From Eutreptiella sp. 'Long Island Sound 2002' (lineage: Eukaryota > Euglenozoa > Euglenophyceae > Eutreptiales > Eutreptiaceae), in assembly GCA_964036045.1 (NCBI GenBank), contig OZ038401.1, forward strand, positions 31,578,397-31,642,396: a stretch of 64,000 nucleotides of DNA, read 5' to 3'. The notes under the pieces were generated by a model. It was not told the origin of the DNA and did no database searches. It saw only the letters and a list, made by a program, of their open reading frames with translations. This document shows, piece after piece, positions 46,304-59,962 of this stretch. The translations under genes and the position numbers were made by a program. Every line of letters begins with the position of its first letter. Within the stretch, counting starts at the first letter, position 1.

Positions 46304-46604
46304 GGAGTGGTAAGAAGGTAACACCGCAAGGCGTAAACCTATCTTTCAATGTCCAATCGTTGAGAGCGGAGCGCACAAAAAGAAAAGTGCTACACAGGAA
46401 ACAAGGGCACAACCACATTACATGCATCACAAACGACAACGAACGTCGCCAGAACAGCCACAAACCGCGTTGTCTCATTGGGCTTCACCGACTGTTGGTG
46501 AGCACACACACATGCGCGCGCACGCGATGAGAACTGCAAAAACAACAGCAAATTAGTCGAGCAGAAGACAGGGAAGCTCGTGGAGAGCTGTTTGAGTCCG
46601 TTAC

Positions 46605-47519
46605 GCCCCTGTCTGAGGTGGGCAGGCCGCCATCCGTCAGCGGGATGATGAACGTTGGTTCGGTGTTGGTGGCATACCACCCAAACCCGTGGCGGTCAAT
46701 GCCAGACACCTCCTCCGACAACAGGTGGCCCCGATTCAACACTGAGAACGACATGTTCAGACTTTCCCCAAGAGCTGTCGTCGAGTGTGCAACGAGGCAC
46801 TTCAATGTGTTTTTGATTAAAGACTGCGATTCCTTCGGCCCCACTCTCAAAGCGTGAGGTCCTGGATCGCCGTTAATCAGGCAGTACTTGTCGTCCTTGC
46901 CATCTGGCGTCGTCTGCCGCACACGAACGAAGTGCTCGAAGCCACACTTGGCAATGTCCAACAACGTCATGCCTATCTCGGCCTTGTGGATCATAGACAC
47001 GCTGGTGTCAATGAGGAATGCAATTATCATCTTAAAGAACAGCACTGCCTCCAAAAACAAAGACTGAAGAAAAGTGGTTGCTGGGTGCAAAGAATCAGAC
47101 ACATCTCCTGTGCACACTAGAGCTTGCTCTTTAGTGCTGAACATCCGATTCTTACTGCCAAACTCAGGAGTCAGCTTGCCCATAAGTACCAAGTCGACCA
47201 ACATTGCAGCGACGGGAATACTTTGCACACCTGCATCAAATTTCTTGTCACATATGTCTCCTGTTTCTGGATCTTGCCACAGCAAAACAAATGCCTCTGC
47301 CACCGTGAGCTTGTTTGGGAGGGGCATAGACAAGACAATAGCTCTCACCCAGAGATCACAGCTTTTGGCAGCACCCTCAGCAGCTCTTCGCAACTCAGCA
47401 TGGCGTCGACGGATGTTGCGCGCCGGTATGTCCAGATGCTCCTTGACAAACTGACCAACAACAAAGTCGGTGTCGGCCTCCAAACATTGTTGCAACTCGT
47501 GCTTTCAACGGTGAGACAT
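46605..47519 (-). pseudogene. Array unit 4, early stop in the GPP34-like segment
   Basis: The fifth codon is TGA instead of TGG (CCCAACGG is TTCAACGG on the plus strand near 47503). The rest, including the vWA part (ATG 47030), is open. It shares EPTFIIPLTDGG and a GHLLSEE variant context with unit 9. Confidence 0.7.
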
Positions 47520-47820
47520 GGAGTGGTAAGAAGGTAACACCGCAAAGCGTAAACCTATCTTTCAATGTCCAATCGTTGAGAGCGGAGCGCACAAAAGGAA
47601 AAGTGCTACACAGGAAACAAGGGCACAACCACATTACATGCATTACAAACGACAACGAACGTCGCCAGAACAGCCACAAACCGCGCTGTCTCATTGGGCT
47701 TCACCGACTGTTGGTGAGCACACACACATGCGCGCGCACGCGATGAGAACTGCAAAAACAACAGCAAATTGGTCGAGCAGAAGACAGGGAAGCTCGTGGA
47801 GAGCTGTTTGAGTCTGTTAC

Positions 47821-48735
47821 GCCCCTGTCTGAGGTGGGCAGGCCGCCATCCGTCGGCAGGATGATGACCGCTGGTTCGGTGTTGGTGGCATACCACCCAA
47901 ACCCGTGGCGGTCAATGCCAGACACCTCCTCCGACAACAGGTGGCCCTGATTCAACACTGAGAACAACATGTTCAGGCTTTCCCCAAGAGCTGTCGTCGA
48001 GTGTGCAACGAGGCACTTCAATGCGTTTTTGATTAAAGACTGTGATTCCTTCGGCCCCACTTTCAAAGTGTGAGGTCCTGGATCGCTGGTAATCAGGCAG
48101 TACTTGTTGTCCCTGCCATCCGGCGTCGTCTGCCGCACACGAACGAAGTGCTCGAAGCCACACTTGGCAATGTCCAACAGCGTCATGCCTGTCTCGGCCT
48201 TGTGGTTCATAGACACGCTGGTGTCAATGAGGAATGCAATTATCATCTTAAAGAACAGCACTGCCTCCAAAAACAAAGACTGAAGAAAAGTGGTTGCTGG
48301 GTGCAAAGAATCAGACACATCTCCTGTGCACACTAGAGCTTGCTCTTTAGTGCTGAACATCCGATTCTTACTGCCAAACTCAGGAGTCAGCTTGCCCATA
48401 AGTACCAAGTCGACCAACATTGCAGCGACGGGAATACTTTGCACACCTGCATCAAATTTCTTGTCACATATGTCTCCTGTTTCTGGATCTTGCCACAACA
48501 AAACAAATGCCTCTGCCACCGTGAGCTTGTTTGGGAGGGGCATAGACAAGACAATAGCTCTCACCCACAGATCACAGCTTTTGGCAGCACCCTCAGCAGC
48601 TCTTCGCAACTCAGCATGGCGTCGACGGATGTTGCGCGCCGGTATGTCCACATGCTCCTTGACAAACTGACCAACAACAAAGTCGGTGTCGGCCTCCAAA
48701 CATTGTTGCAACTCGTGCTCCCAACGGTGAGACAT
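47821..48735 (-). CDS. Array unit 5, intact frame
   Basis: 305 codons, vWA Met at 48246. Private changes: KEHVDIPARN, DAGVQS, TPDGRDNKY; shares IILPTDGG with unit 10. Confidence 0.6.
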
Positions 48736-49030
48736 GGAGTGGTAAGAAGGTAACACCGCAAGGCGTAAACCTATCTTTCAATGTCCAATCGTTGAGAGCG
48801 CAGCGCACAAAAAGAAAAGTGCTACACAGGAAACAAGGGCACAACCACATTACATGCATCACAAACGACAACGAACGTCGCCAGAACAGCCACAACCCGC
48901 GCCGTCTCATTGGGCTTCACCGACTGTTGGTGAGCACACACACGCGCGCGCGATGAGAACTGCAAAAACAACAGCAAATTAGTCGAGCAGAAGACAGGGA
49001 AGCTCGTGGAGAGCTGTTTGAGTCCGTTAC

Positions 49031-49945
49031 GCCCCTGTCTGAGGTGGGCAGGCCGCCATCCGTCAGCAGGATGATGACCGCTGGTTCGGTGTTGGTGGCA
49101 TACCACCCAAACCCGTGGCGGTCAATGCCAGATACCTCCTCCGACAACAGGTGGCCCTGATTCAGCACCGAGAACAACATGTTCAGACTTTCCCCAAGAG
49201 CTGTCGTCGAGTGTGCAACGAGGCACTTCAATGCGTTTTTGATGAAAGACTGTGATTCCTTCGGCCCCACTTTCAAAGTGTGAGGTCCTGGATCGCTGGT
49301 AATCAGGCAATATTTGTTGTCCTTGCCATTTGGCGTCGTCTGCCGCACACGAACGAAGTGCTCGAAGCCACACTTGGCAATGTCCAACAACGTCATGCCT
49401 GTCTCGGCCTTGTGGTTCATAGACACGCTGGTGTCAATGAGGAATGCAATTATCATCTTAAAGAACAGCACTGCCTCCAAAAACAAAGACTGAAGAAAAG
49501 TGGTTGCTGGGTGCAAAGAATCAGACACATCTCCTGTGCACACTAGAGCTTGCTCTTTAGTGCTGAACATCCGATTCTTACTGCCAAACTCAGGAGTCAG
49601 CTTGCCCATAAGTACCAAGTCGACCAACATTGCAGCGACGGGAATACTTTGCACACGCGCATCAAATTTCCTGTCACATATGTCTCCTGGTTCTGGATCT
49701 TGCCACAGCAAAACAAATGCCTCTGCCACCGTGAGCTTGTTTGGGAGGGGCATAGACAAGACAATAGCTCTCACCCAGAGATCACAGCTTTTGGCAGCAC
49801 CCTCAGCAGCTCTTCGCAACTCAGCATGGCGTCGACGGATGGTGCGTGCCGGTATGTCCAGATGCTCCTTGACAAACTGACCAACAACAAAGTCGGTGTC
49901 GGCCTCCAAACATTGTTGCAACTCGTGCTCCCAACGGTGAGACAT
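49031..49945 (-). CDS. Array unit 6, intact frame
   Basis: 305 codons, vWA Met at 49456. Private changes TPNGKDNKY and ESQSFIKN; MIDAS residues kept. Confidence 0.6.
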
Positions 49946-50242
49946 GCAGTGGTAAGAAGGTAACACCGCAAGGCGTAAACCTATCTTTCAATGTCCAATC
50001 GTTGAGAGCGGAGCGCACAAAAAGAAAAGTGCTACACAGGAAATAAGGGCACAACCACATTACATGCATCACAAACGACAACGAACGTCGCCAGAACAGC
50101 CACAACCCGCGCCGTCTCATTGGGCTTTACCGACTGTTGGTGAGCACACACACGCGCGCGCGCGATGAGAACTGCAAAAACAACAGCAAATTAGTCGAGC
50201 AGAAGACAGGGAAGCTCGTGGAGAGCTGTTTGAGTCCGTTAC

Positions 50243-51157
50243 GCCCCTGTCTGAGGTGGGCAGGCCGCCATCCGTCAGCAGGATGATGACCGCTGGTTCG
50301 GTGTTGGTGGCATACCACCCGAACCCGTGGCGGTCAATGCCAGATACCTCCTCCGACAACAGGTGGCCCTGATTCAGCACCGAGAACAACATGTTCAGAC
50401 TTTCCCCAAGAGCTGTCGTCGAGTGTGCAACGAGGCACTTCAATGCGTTTTTGATTAAAGACTGTGATTCCTTCGGCCCCACTTTCAAAGTGTGAGGTCC
50501 TGGATCGCTGGTAATCAGGCAGTACTTGTCGTCCTTGCCATCTGGCGTCGTCTGCCGCACACGAACGAAGTGCTCGAAGCCACACTTGGCAATGTCCAAC
50601 AACGTCATGCCTGTCTCGGCCTTGTGGTTCATAGACACACTGGTGTCAATGAGGAATGCAATTATCATCTTAAAGAACAGCACTGCCTCCAAAAACAAAG
50701 ACTGAAGAAAAGTGGTTGCTGGGTGCAAAGAATCAGACACATCTCCTGTGCACACTAGAGCTTGCTCTTTAGTGCTGAACATCCGATTCTTACTGCCAAA
50801 CTCAGGAGTCAGCTTGCCCATAAGTACCAAGTCGACCAACATTGCAGCGACGGGAATACTTTGCACACGCGCATCAAATTTCCTGTCACATATGTCTCCT
50901 GGTTTTGGATCTTGCCACAGCAAAACAAATGCCTCTGCCACCGTGAGCTTGTTTGGGAGGGGCATAGACAAGACAATAGCTCTCACCCAGAGATCACAGC
51001 TTTTGGCAGCACCCTCAGCAGCTCTTCGCAACTCAGCATGGCGTCGACGGATGGTGCGTGCCGGTATGTCCAGATGCTCCTTGACAAACTGACCAACAAC
51101 AAAGTCGGTGTCGGCCTCCGAAAATTGTTGCAACTCGTGCTCCCAACGGTGAGACAT
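50243..51157 (-). CDS. Array unit 7, intact frame
   Basis: 305 codons, vWA Met at 50668. Private change QQFSEADTD near the N-terminus. Confidence 0.6.
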
Positions 51158-51458
51158 GCAGTGGTAAGAAGGTAACACCGCAAGGCGTAAACCTATCTTT
51201 CAATGTCCAATCGTTGAGAGCGGAGCGCACAAAAAGAAAAGTGCTACACAGGAAACAAGGGCACAACCACATTACATGCATCACAAACGACAACGAACGT
51301 CGCCAGAACAGCCACAACCCGCGCTGTCTCATTGGGCTTCACCGACTGTTGGTGAGCACACACACACCCGCGCGCACGCGATGAGAACTGCAAAAACAAC
51401 AGCAAATTAGTCGAGCAGAAGACAGGGAAGCTCGTGGAGAGCTGTTTGAGTCCGTTAC

Positions 51459-52374
51459 GCCCCTGTCTGAGGTGGGCAGGCCGCCATTCGTCAGCGGGAT
51501 GATGACCGCTGGTTCGGTGTTGGTGGCATACCACCCAAACCCGTGGCGGTCAATGCCAGACACCTCCTCCGACAACAGGTGGCCCCGACTCACCACTGAG
51601 AACGACATGTTCAGACTTTCCCCAAGAGCTGTCGTCGAGTGTGCAACGAGGCACTTCAATGCGTTTTTGATTAAAGACTGTGATTCCTTCGGCCCCACTT
51701 TCAAAGCGTGAGGTCCTGGATCGCTGGTAACCAGGCAATACGTGTCGTCCTTGCCATCTGGCGTCGTCTGCCGCACACGAATGAAGTGCTCGAAGCCACA
51801 CTTGGCAATGTCCAACCACGTCATGCCTGTCTCGGCCTTGTGGTTCATAGACACGCTGGTGTCAATGAGGAATGCAATTATCATGTTAAAGAACAGCACT
51901 GCCTCCAAAAACAAAGACTGAAGAAAAGTGGTTGCTGGGTGCAAAGAATCAGACACATCTCCTGTGCACACTAGAGCTTGCTCTTTAGTGCTGAACATCC
52001 GATTCTTACTGCCAAACTCAGGAGTCAGCTTGCCCATAAGTACCAAGTCGACCAACATTGCAGCGACGGGAATACTTTGCACACCTGCATCAAATTTCTT
52101 GTCACATATGTCTCCTGTTTCTGGATCTTGCCACAGCAAAACAAATGCCTCTGCCACCGTGAGCTTGTTTGGGAGGGGCATAGACAAGACAATAGCTCTC
52201 ACCCAGAGATCAAAGCTTTTGGCAGCACCCTCAGCAGCTCTTCGCAACTCAGCATAGCGTCGACGAAATGGTGCGCGCCGGTATGTCCCGATGCTCCTTG
52301 ACAAACTGACCAACAACAAAGTCGGTGTCGGCCTCCAAACATTGTTGCAACTCGTGCTCCCAACGGTGAGACAT
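51459..52374 (-). pseudogene. Array unit 8, one-base insertion in the GPP34-like segment
   Basis: An extra base near 52266 (GACGAAATGG for GACGGATGG-type sequence) shifts the frame around residue 36. The vWA part (ATG 51884) is open but has LTNGG in place of LTDGG, losing a MIDAS Asp. Confidence 0.7.
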
Positions 52375-52675
52375 GGAGTGGTAAGAAGGTAACACCGCAA
52401 GGCGTAAACCTATCTTTCAATGTCCAATCGTTGAGAGCGGAGCGCACAAAAAGAAAAGTGCTACACAGGAAACCAGGGCACAACCACATTACATGCATCA
52501 CAAACGACAACGAACGTCGCCAGAACAGCCACAAACCGCGCTGTCTCATTGGGCTTCACCGACTGTTGGTGAGCACACACACACGCACGCGCACGCGATG
52601 AGAACTGCAAAAACAACAGCAAATTAGTCGAGCAGAAGACAGGGAAGCTCGTGGAGAGCTGTTTGAGTCCGTTAC

Positions 52676-53590
52676 GCCCCTGTCTGAGGTGGGCAGGCCG
52701 CCATCCGTCAGCGGGATGATGAACGTTGGTTCGGTGTTGGTGGCATACCACCCAAACCCGTGGCGGTCAATGCCAGACACCTCCTCCGACAACAGGTGGC
52801 CCCGACTCAACACTGAGAACGACATGTTCAGATTTTCCCCAAGAGCTGTCGTCGAGTGTGCAACGAGGCACTTCGATCCGTTTTTGATTAAAGACTGTGA
52901 TTCCTTCGGCCCCACTTTCAAAGCGTGAGGTCCTGAATCGCTGGTAATCAGGCAGTACTTGTCGTCCTTGCCATCTGGCGTCGTCTGCCGCACACGAACG
53001 AAGTGCTCGAAGCCACACTTGGCAATGTCCAACAACGTCATGCCTGTCTCGGCCTTGTGGTTCATAGACACGCTGGTGTCAATGAGGAATGCAATTATCA
53101 TCTTAAAGAACAGCACTGCCTCCAAAAACAAAGACTGAAGAAAAGTGGTTGCTGGGTGCAAAGAATCAGACACATCTCCTGTGCACACTAGAGCTTGCTC
53201 TTTAGTGCTGAACATCCGATTCTTACTGCCAAACTCAGGAGTCAGCTTGCCCATAAGTACCAAGTCGACCAACATTGCAGCGACGGGAATACTTTGCACA
53301 CGCGCATCAAATTTCATGTCACAGATGTCTCCTGATTTCGGATCTTGCCACAGCAAAACAAATGCCTCTGCCACCGTGAGCTTGTTTGGGAGGGGCATAG
53401 ACAAGACAATAGCTCTCACCCAGAGATCACAGCTTTTGGCAGCACCCTCAGCAGCTCTTCGCAACTCAGCATGGCGTCGACGGATGGTGCGCGCCGGTAT
53501 GTCCAGATGCTCCTTGACAAACTGACCAACAACAAAGTCGGTGTCGGCCTCCAAACATTGTTGCAACTCGTGCTCCCAACGGTGAGACAT
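52676..53590 (-). CDS. Array unit 9, intact frame
   Basis: 305 codons, vWA Met at 53101. Private changes DPKSGDICDMKF, SDSGPHAL and KNGSKCLVAH; shares EPTFIIPLTDGG with unit 4. Confidence 0.6.
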
Positions 53591-53887
53591 GGAGTGGTAA
53601 GAAGGTAACACCGCAAGGCGTAAACCTATCTTTCAATGTCCAATCGTTGAGAGCGGAGCGCACAAAAAGAAAAGTGCTACACAGGAAACAAGGGCACAAC
53701 CACATTACATGCATCACAAACGACAACGAACGTCGCCAGAACAGCCACAAACCGCGCTGTCTCATTGGGCTTCACCGACTGTTGGTGAGCACACACACAC
53801 GCGCGCGCGATGAGAACTGCAAAAACAACAGCAAACTAGTCGAGCAGAAGACAGGGAAGCTCGTGGAGAGCTGTTTGAGTCCGTTAC

Positions 53888-54802
53888 GCCCCTGTCTGAG
53901 GTGGGCATGCCGCCATCCGTCGGCAGGATGATGACCGCTGGTTCGGTGTTGGTGGCATACCACCCAAACCCGTGGCGGTCAATGCCAGACACCTCCTCCG
54001 ACAACAGGTGGCCCTGATTCAGCACTGAGAACAACATGTTCAGACTTTCCCCAAGAGCTGTCGTCGAGTGTGCAACGAGGCACTTCAATGCGTTTTTGAT
54101 TAAAGACTGTGATTCCTTCGGCCCCACTTTCAAAGTGTGAGGTCCTGGATCGCTGGTAATCAGGCAGTACTTGTCGTCCTTGCCATCTGGCGTCGTCTGC
54201 CGCACACGAACGAAGTGCTCGAAGCCGCACTTGGCAATGTCCAACAACGTCATGCCTGTCTCGGCCTTGTGGTTCATAGACACGCTGGTGTCAATGAGGA
54301 ATGCAATTATCATCTTAAAGAACAGCACTGCCTCCAAAAACAAAGACTGAAGAAAAGTGGTTGCTGGGTGCAAAGAATCAGACACATCTCCTATGCACAC
54401 TAGAGCTTGCTCTTTAGTGCTGAACATCCGATTCTTACTGCCAAACTCAGGAGTCATCTTGCCCATAAGTACCAAGTCGACCAACATTGCAGCGACGGGA
54501 ATACTTTGCACACGCGCATCAAATTTCCTGTCACATATGTCTCCTGGTTCTGGATCTTGCCACAGCAAAACAAATGCCTCTGCCACCGTGAGCTTGTTTG
54601 GGAGGGGCATTGACAAGACAATAGCTCTCACCCAGAGGTCACAGCTTTTGGCAGCACCCTCAGCAGCTCTTCGCAACTCAGCATGGCGTCGACGGATGGT
54701 GCGTGCCGGTATGTCCAGATGGTCCTTGACAAACCGACCAACAACAAAGTCGGTGTCGGCCTCCAAACATTGTTGCAACTCGTGCTCCCAACGGTGAGAC
54801 AT
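53888..54802 (-). CDS. Array unit 10, intact frame
   Basis: 305 codons, vWA Met at 54313. Private changes VGRFVKDHL and MGKMTPEF; shares IILPTDGG with unit 5, followed by MPTSD. Confidence 0.6.
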
Positions 54803-55103
54803 GCAGTGGTAAGAAGGTAACACCGCAAGGCGTAAACCTATCTTTCAATGTCCAATCGTTGAGAGCGGAGCGCACAAAAAGAAAAGTGCTACACAGGAAA
54901 CAAGGGCACAACCACATTACATGCATCACAAACGACAACGAACGTCGCCAGAACAGCCACAAACCGCGCTGTCTCATTGGGCTTCACCGACTGTTGGTGA
55001 GCACACACACACGCGCGCGCACGCGATGAGAACTGCAAAAACAACAGCAAATTAGTCGAGCAGAAGACAGGGAAGCTCGTGGAGAGCCGTTTGAGTCCGT
55101 TAC

Positions 55104-56017
55104 GCCCCTGTCTGAGGTGGGCAGGCCGCCATCCGTCAGCAGGATGATGACCGCTGGTTCGGTGTTGGTGGCATACCACCCGAACCCGTGGCGGTCAATG
55201 CCAGACACCTCCTCCGACAACAGGTGGCCCTGATTTAGCACTGAGAACAACATGTTCAGACTTTCCCCAAGAGTTGTCGTTGAGTGTGCAACGAGGCACT
55301 TCAATGCGTTTTTGATTAAAGACTGTGATTCCTTCGGCCCCACTTTCAAAGTGTGAGGTTCTGGATCGCTGGTAATCAGGCAGTACTTGTCGTCCTTGCC
55401 ATCTGGCGTCGTCTGCCGCACACGAACGAAGTGCTCGAAGCTGCACTTGGCAATGTCCAACAGCGTCATGCCTGTCTCGGCCTTGTGGTTCATAGACACG
55501 CTGGTGTCAATGAGGAATGCAATTATCATCTTAAAGAACAGCACTGCCTCCAAAAACAAAGACTGAAGAAAAGTGGTTGCTGGGTGCAAAGAATCAGACA
55601 CATCTCCTGTGCACACTAGAGCTTGCTCTTTAGTGCTGAACATCCGATTCTTACTGCCAAACTCAGGAGTCAGCTTGCCCATAAGTACCAAGTCGACCAA
55701 CATTGCAGCGACGGGAATACTTTGCACACGCGCATCAAATTTCCTGTCACATATGTCTCCTGGTTCTGGATCTTGCCACAGCAAAACAAATGCCTCTGCC
55801 ACCGTGAGCTTGTTTGGGAGGGGCATAGACAAGACAATAGCTCTCACCCAGAGGTCACAACTTTTGGCAGCACCCTCAGCAGTCTCCGCAACTCAGCATG
55901 GCGTCGACGGATGGTGCGTGCCGGTATGTCCAGATGCTCCTTGACAAACCCACCAACAACAAAGTCGGTGTCGGCCTCCAAACATTGTTGCAACTCGTGC
56001 TCCCAACGGTGAGACAT
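55104..56017 (-). pseudogene. Array unit 11, one-base deletion in the GPP34-like segment
   Basis: A base is missing near 55882 (CAGCAGTCTCCGC for CAGCAGCTCTTCGC-type sequence), shifting the frame at about residue 45. The remainder, from about 55847, and the vWA part (ATG 55529) are open. Confidence 0.7.
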
Positions 56018-56318
56018 GGAGTGGTAAGAAGGTAACACCGCAAGGCGTAAACCTATCTTTCAATGTCCAATCGTTGAGAGCGGAGCGCACAAAAAGAAAA
56101 GTGCTACACAAGAAACAAGGGCACAACCACATTACATGCATCAAAAACGACAACGAACGTCGCCAGAACAGCCACAAACCGCGGTGTCTCATTGGGCTTC
56201 ACCGACTGTTGGTGAGCACACACACACGCGCGCGCACGCGATGAGAACTGCAAAAACAACAGCAAATTAGTCGAGCAGAAGACAGGGAAGCTCGTGGAGA
56301 GCTGTTTGAGTCCGTTAC

Positions 56319-57233
56319 GCCCCTGTCTGAGGTGGGCAGGCCGCCATCCGTCAGCGGGATGATGACCGCTGGTTCGGTGTTGGTGGCATACCACCCAAAC
56401 CCGTGGCGGTCAATGCTAGACACCTCCTCCGACAACAGGTGGCCCTGATTCAGCACTGAGAACAACATGTTCAGACTTTCCCCAAGAGCTGTCGTCGAGT
56501 GTGCAACGAGGCACTTCAATGCGTTTTTGATTAAAGACTGTGATTCCTTCGGGCCCACTTTCAAAGCGTGAGGTCCTGGATCGCTGGTAGTCAGGCAGTA
56601 CTTGTCGTCCTTGCCATCTGGCGTCGTCTCCCGCACACGAACGAAGTGCTCGAAGCCACACTTGGCAATGTCCAACAACGTCATGCCTGTCTCGGCCTTG
56701 TGGTTCATAGACACGCTGGTGTCAATGAGGAGTGCAATTATCATCTTAAAGAACAGCACTGCCTCCAAAAACAAAGACCGAAGAAAAGTGGTTGCTGGGT
56801 GCAAAGAATAAGACACATCTCCTGTGCACACTAGAGCTTGCTCTTTAGTGCTGAACATCCGATTCTTACTGCCAAACTCAGGAGTCAGCTTGCCCATAAG
56901 TACCAAGTCGACCAACATTGCAGCGACGGGAATACTTTGCACACGCGCATCAAATTTCCTGTCACATATGTCTCCTGTTTCTGGATCTTGCCACAGCAAA
57001 ACAAATGCCTCTGCCACCGTGAGCTTGTTTGGGAGGGGCATAGACAAGACAATAGCTCTCACCCAGAGGTCACAGCTTTTGGCAGCACCCTCAGCAGCTC
57101 TTCGCAACTCAGCATGGCGTCGACGGATGGTGCGTGCCGGTATGTCCACATGCTCCTTGACAAACCCACCAACAACAAAGTCGGTGTCGGCCTCCAAACA
57201 TTGTTGCAACTCGTGCTCCCAACGGTGAGACAT
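56319..57233 (-). CDS. Array unit 12, intact frame
   Basis: 305 codons, vWA Met at 56744. Shares GGFVKEHVDIPARTI, SYSLHPATTF and CLTTSDPGPH with unit 17. Confidence 0.6.
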
Positions 57234-57536
57234 GGAGTGGTAAGAAGGTAACACCGCAAGGCGTAAACCTATCTTTCAATGTCCAATCGTTGAGAGCGGA
57301 GCGCACAAAAAGGAAAGTGCTACACAGGAAACAAGGGCACAACCACATTACATGCATTACAAACGACAACGAACGTCGCCAGAACAGCCACAAACCGCGC
57401 TGTCTCATTGGGCTTCACCGACTGTTGGTGAGCACACACACACACAAGAGCGCACGCGATGAGAACTGCAAAAACAACAGCAAATTAGTCGAGCAGAAGA
57501 CAGGGAAGCTCGTGGAGAGCCGTGTGAGTCCGTTAC

Positions 57537-58449
57537 GCCCCTGTCTGAGGTGGGCAGGCGCCGCCATCCGTCAGCAGGATGATGACCGCTGGTTCGGTGT
57601 TGGTGGCATACCACCCAAACCCGTGGCGGTCAATGCCACACACCTCCTCCGACAACAGGTGGCCCTGATTCAGCACTGAGAACAACATGTTCAGACTTTC
57701 CCCAAGAGCTGTCGTCGAGTGTGCAACGAGGCACTTCAATGCGTTTTTGATTAAAGACTGTGATTCCTTCGGCCCCACTTTCAAAGCGTGAGGTCCTGGA
57801 TCGCTGGTAATCAGGCAGTACTTGTCGTCCTTGCCATCTGGCGTCGTCTGCCGCACACGAACGAAGTGCTCGAAGCCACACTTGGCAATGTCCAACAGCG
57901 TCATGCCTGTCTCGGCCTTGTGGTTCATAGACACGCTGGTGTCAATGAGGAATGCAATTATCATCTTAAAGAACAGCACTGCCTCCAAAAACAAAAAGTG
58001 AAGAAAAGTGGTTGATGGGTGCAAAGAATCAGACACATCGTGCACACTAGAGCTTGCTCTTTAGTGCCGAACATCCGATTGTTACTGCCAAACTCAGGAG
58101 TCAACTTGCCCATAAGTACCAAGTCGACCAACATTGCAGCGACGGGAATACTTTGCACACGCGCATCAAATTTCCTGTCACATATGTCTCCTGGTTCTGG
58201 ATCTTGCCACAGCAAAACAAATGCCTCTGCCACCGTGAGCTTGTTTGGGAGGGGCATTGACAAGACAATAGCTCTCACCCAGAGATCACAGCTTTTGGCA
58301 GCACCCTCAGCAGCTCTTCGCAACTCAGCATGGCGTCGACGGATGGTGCGTGCCGGTATGTCCAGATGCTCCTTGACAAACCCACCAACAACAAAGTCGG
58401 TGTCGGCCTCCAAACATTGTTGCAACTCGTGCTCCCAACGGTGAGACAT
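57537..58449 (-). pseudogene. Array unit 13, linker deletion and vWA frameshift
   Basis: Lacks four bases between the two segments (ACATCGTGCACA for ACATCTCCTGTGCACA, near 58038), a deletion shared by units 13-16, so the two segments are in different frames. A two-base insertion near 57559 also shifts the end of the vWA part. SEEVCGID is shared with unit 18. Confidence 0.7.
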
Positions 58450-58750
58450 GGAGTGGTAAGAAGGTAACACCGCAAGGCGTAAACCTATCTTTCAATGTCC
58501 AATCGTTGAGAGCGGAGCGCACAAAAAGAAAAGTGCTACACAAGAAACAAGGGCACAACCACATTACATGCATCACAAACGACAACGAACGTCGCCAGAA
58601 CAGCCACAAACCGCGCCGTCTCATTGGACTTCACCGACTGTTGGTGAGCACACACACACGCGCGCGCACGCGATGAGAACTGCAAAAACAACAGCAAACT
58701 AGTCGAGCAGAAGACAGGGAAGCTCGTGGAGAGCTGTTTGAGTCCGTTAC

Positions 58751-59661
58751 GCCCCTGTCTGAGGTGGGCAGGCCGCCATCCGTCAGCAGGATGATGACCG
58801 CTGGTTCGGTGTTGGTGGCATACCACCCAAACCCGTGGCGGTCAATGCCAGACACCTCCTCCGACAACACGTGGCCCTGATTCAGCACTGAGAACGACAT
58901 GTTCAGACTTTCCCCAAGAGCTGTCGTCGAGTGTGCAACGAGGCACTTCAATGCGTTTTTGATTAAAGACTGTGATTCCTTCGGCCCCACTTTCAAAGCG
59001 TGAGGTCCTGGATCGCTGGTAATCAGGCAGTACTTGTCGTCCTTGCCATCTGGCGTCGTCTGCCGCACACGAACGAAGTGCTCGAAGCCACACTTGGCAA
59101 TGTCCAACAGCGTCATGCCTGTCTCGGCCTTGTGGTTCATAGACACGCTGGTGTCAATGAGGAATGCAATTATCATCTTAAAGAACAGCACTGCCTCCAA
59201 AAACAAAAAGTGAAGAAAAGTGGTTGATGGGTGCAAAGAATCAGACACATCGTGCACACTAGAGCTCGCTCTTTAGTGCCGAACATCCGATTCTTACTGC
59301 CAAACTCAGGAGTCAACTTGCCCATAAGTACCAAGTCGACCAACATTGCAGCGACGGGAATACTTTGCACACGCGCATCAAATTTCCTGTCACATATGTC
59401 TCCTGGTTTCGGATCTTGCCACAGCAAAAAAAATGCCTCTGCCACCGTGAGCTTGTTTGGGAGGGGCATTGACAAGACAATAGCTCTCACCCAGAGATCA
59501 CAGCTTTTGGCAGCACCCTCAGCAGCTCTTCGCAACTGAGCATGGCGTTGACGGATGGTGCGTGCCGGTATGTCCAGATGCTCCTTGACAAACCCACCAA
59601 CAACAAAGTCGGTGTCGGCCTCCAAACATTGTTGCAACTCGTGCTCCCAACGGTGAGACAT
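58751..59661 (-). pseudogene. Array unit 14, linker deletion; both segments open
   Basis: Carries the four-base linker deletion, so the segments lie in two overlapping frames (59682-59173 and 59257-58631). Each segment by itself is uninterrupted, so it could still work if the linker is non-coding. Confidence 0.6.
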
Positions 59662-59962
59662 GGAGTGGTAAGAAGGTAACACCGCAAGGCGTAAACCTAT
59701 CTTTCAATGTCCAATTGTTGAGAGCGGAGCGCACAAAAAGAAAAGTGCTACACAAGAAACAAGGGCACAACCACATTACATGCATCACAAACGACAACGA
59801 ACGTCGCCAGAACAGCCACAAACCGCGCTGTCTCATTGGGCTTCACCGACTGTTGGTGAGCACACACACACGCGCGCGCACGCGATGAGAACTGCAAAAA
59901 CAACAGCAAATTAGTCGAGCAGAAGACAGGGAAGCTCGTGGAGAGCTGTTTGAGTCCGTTAC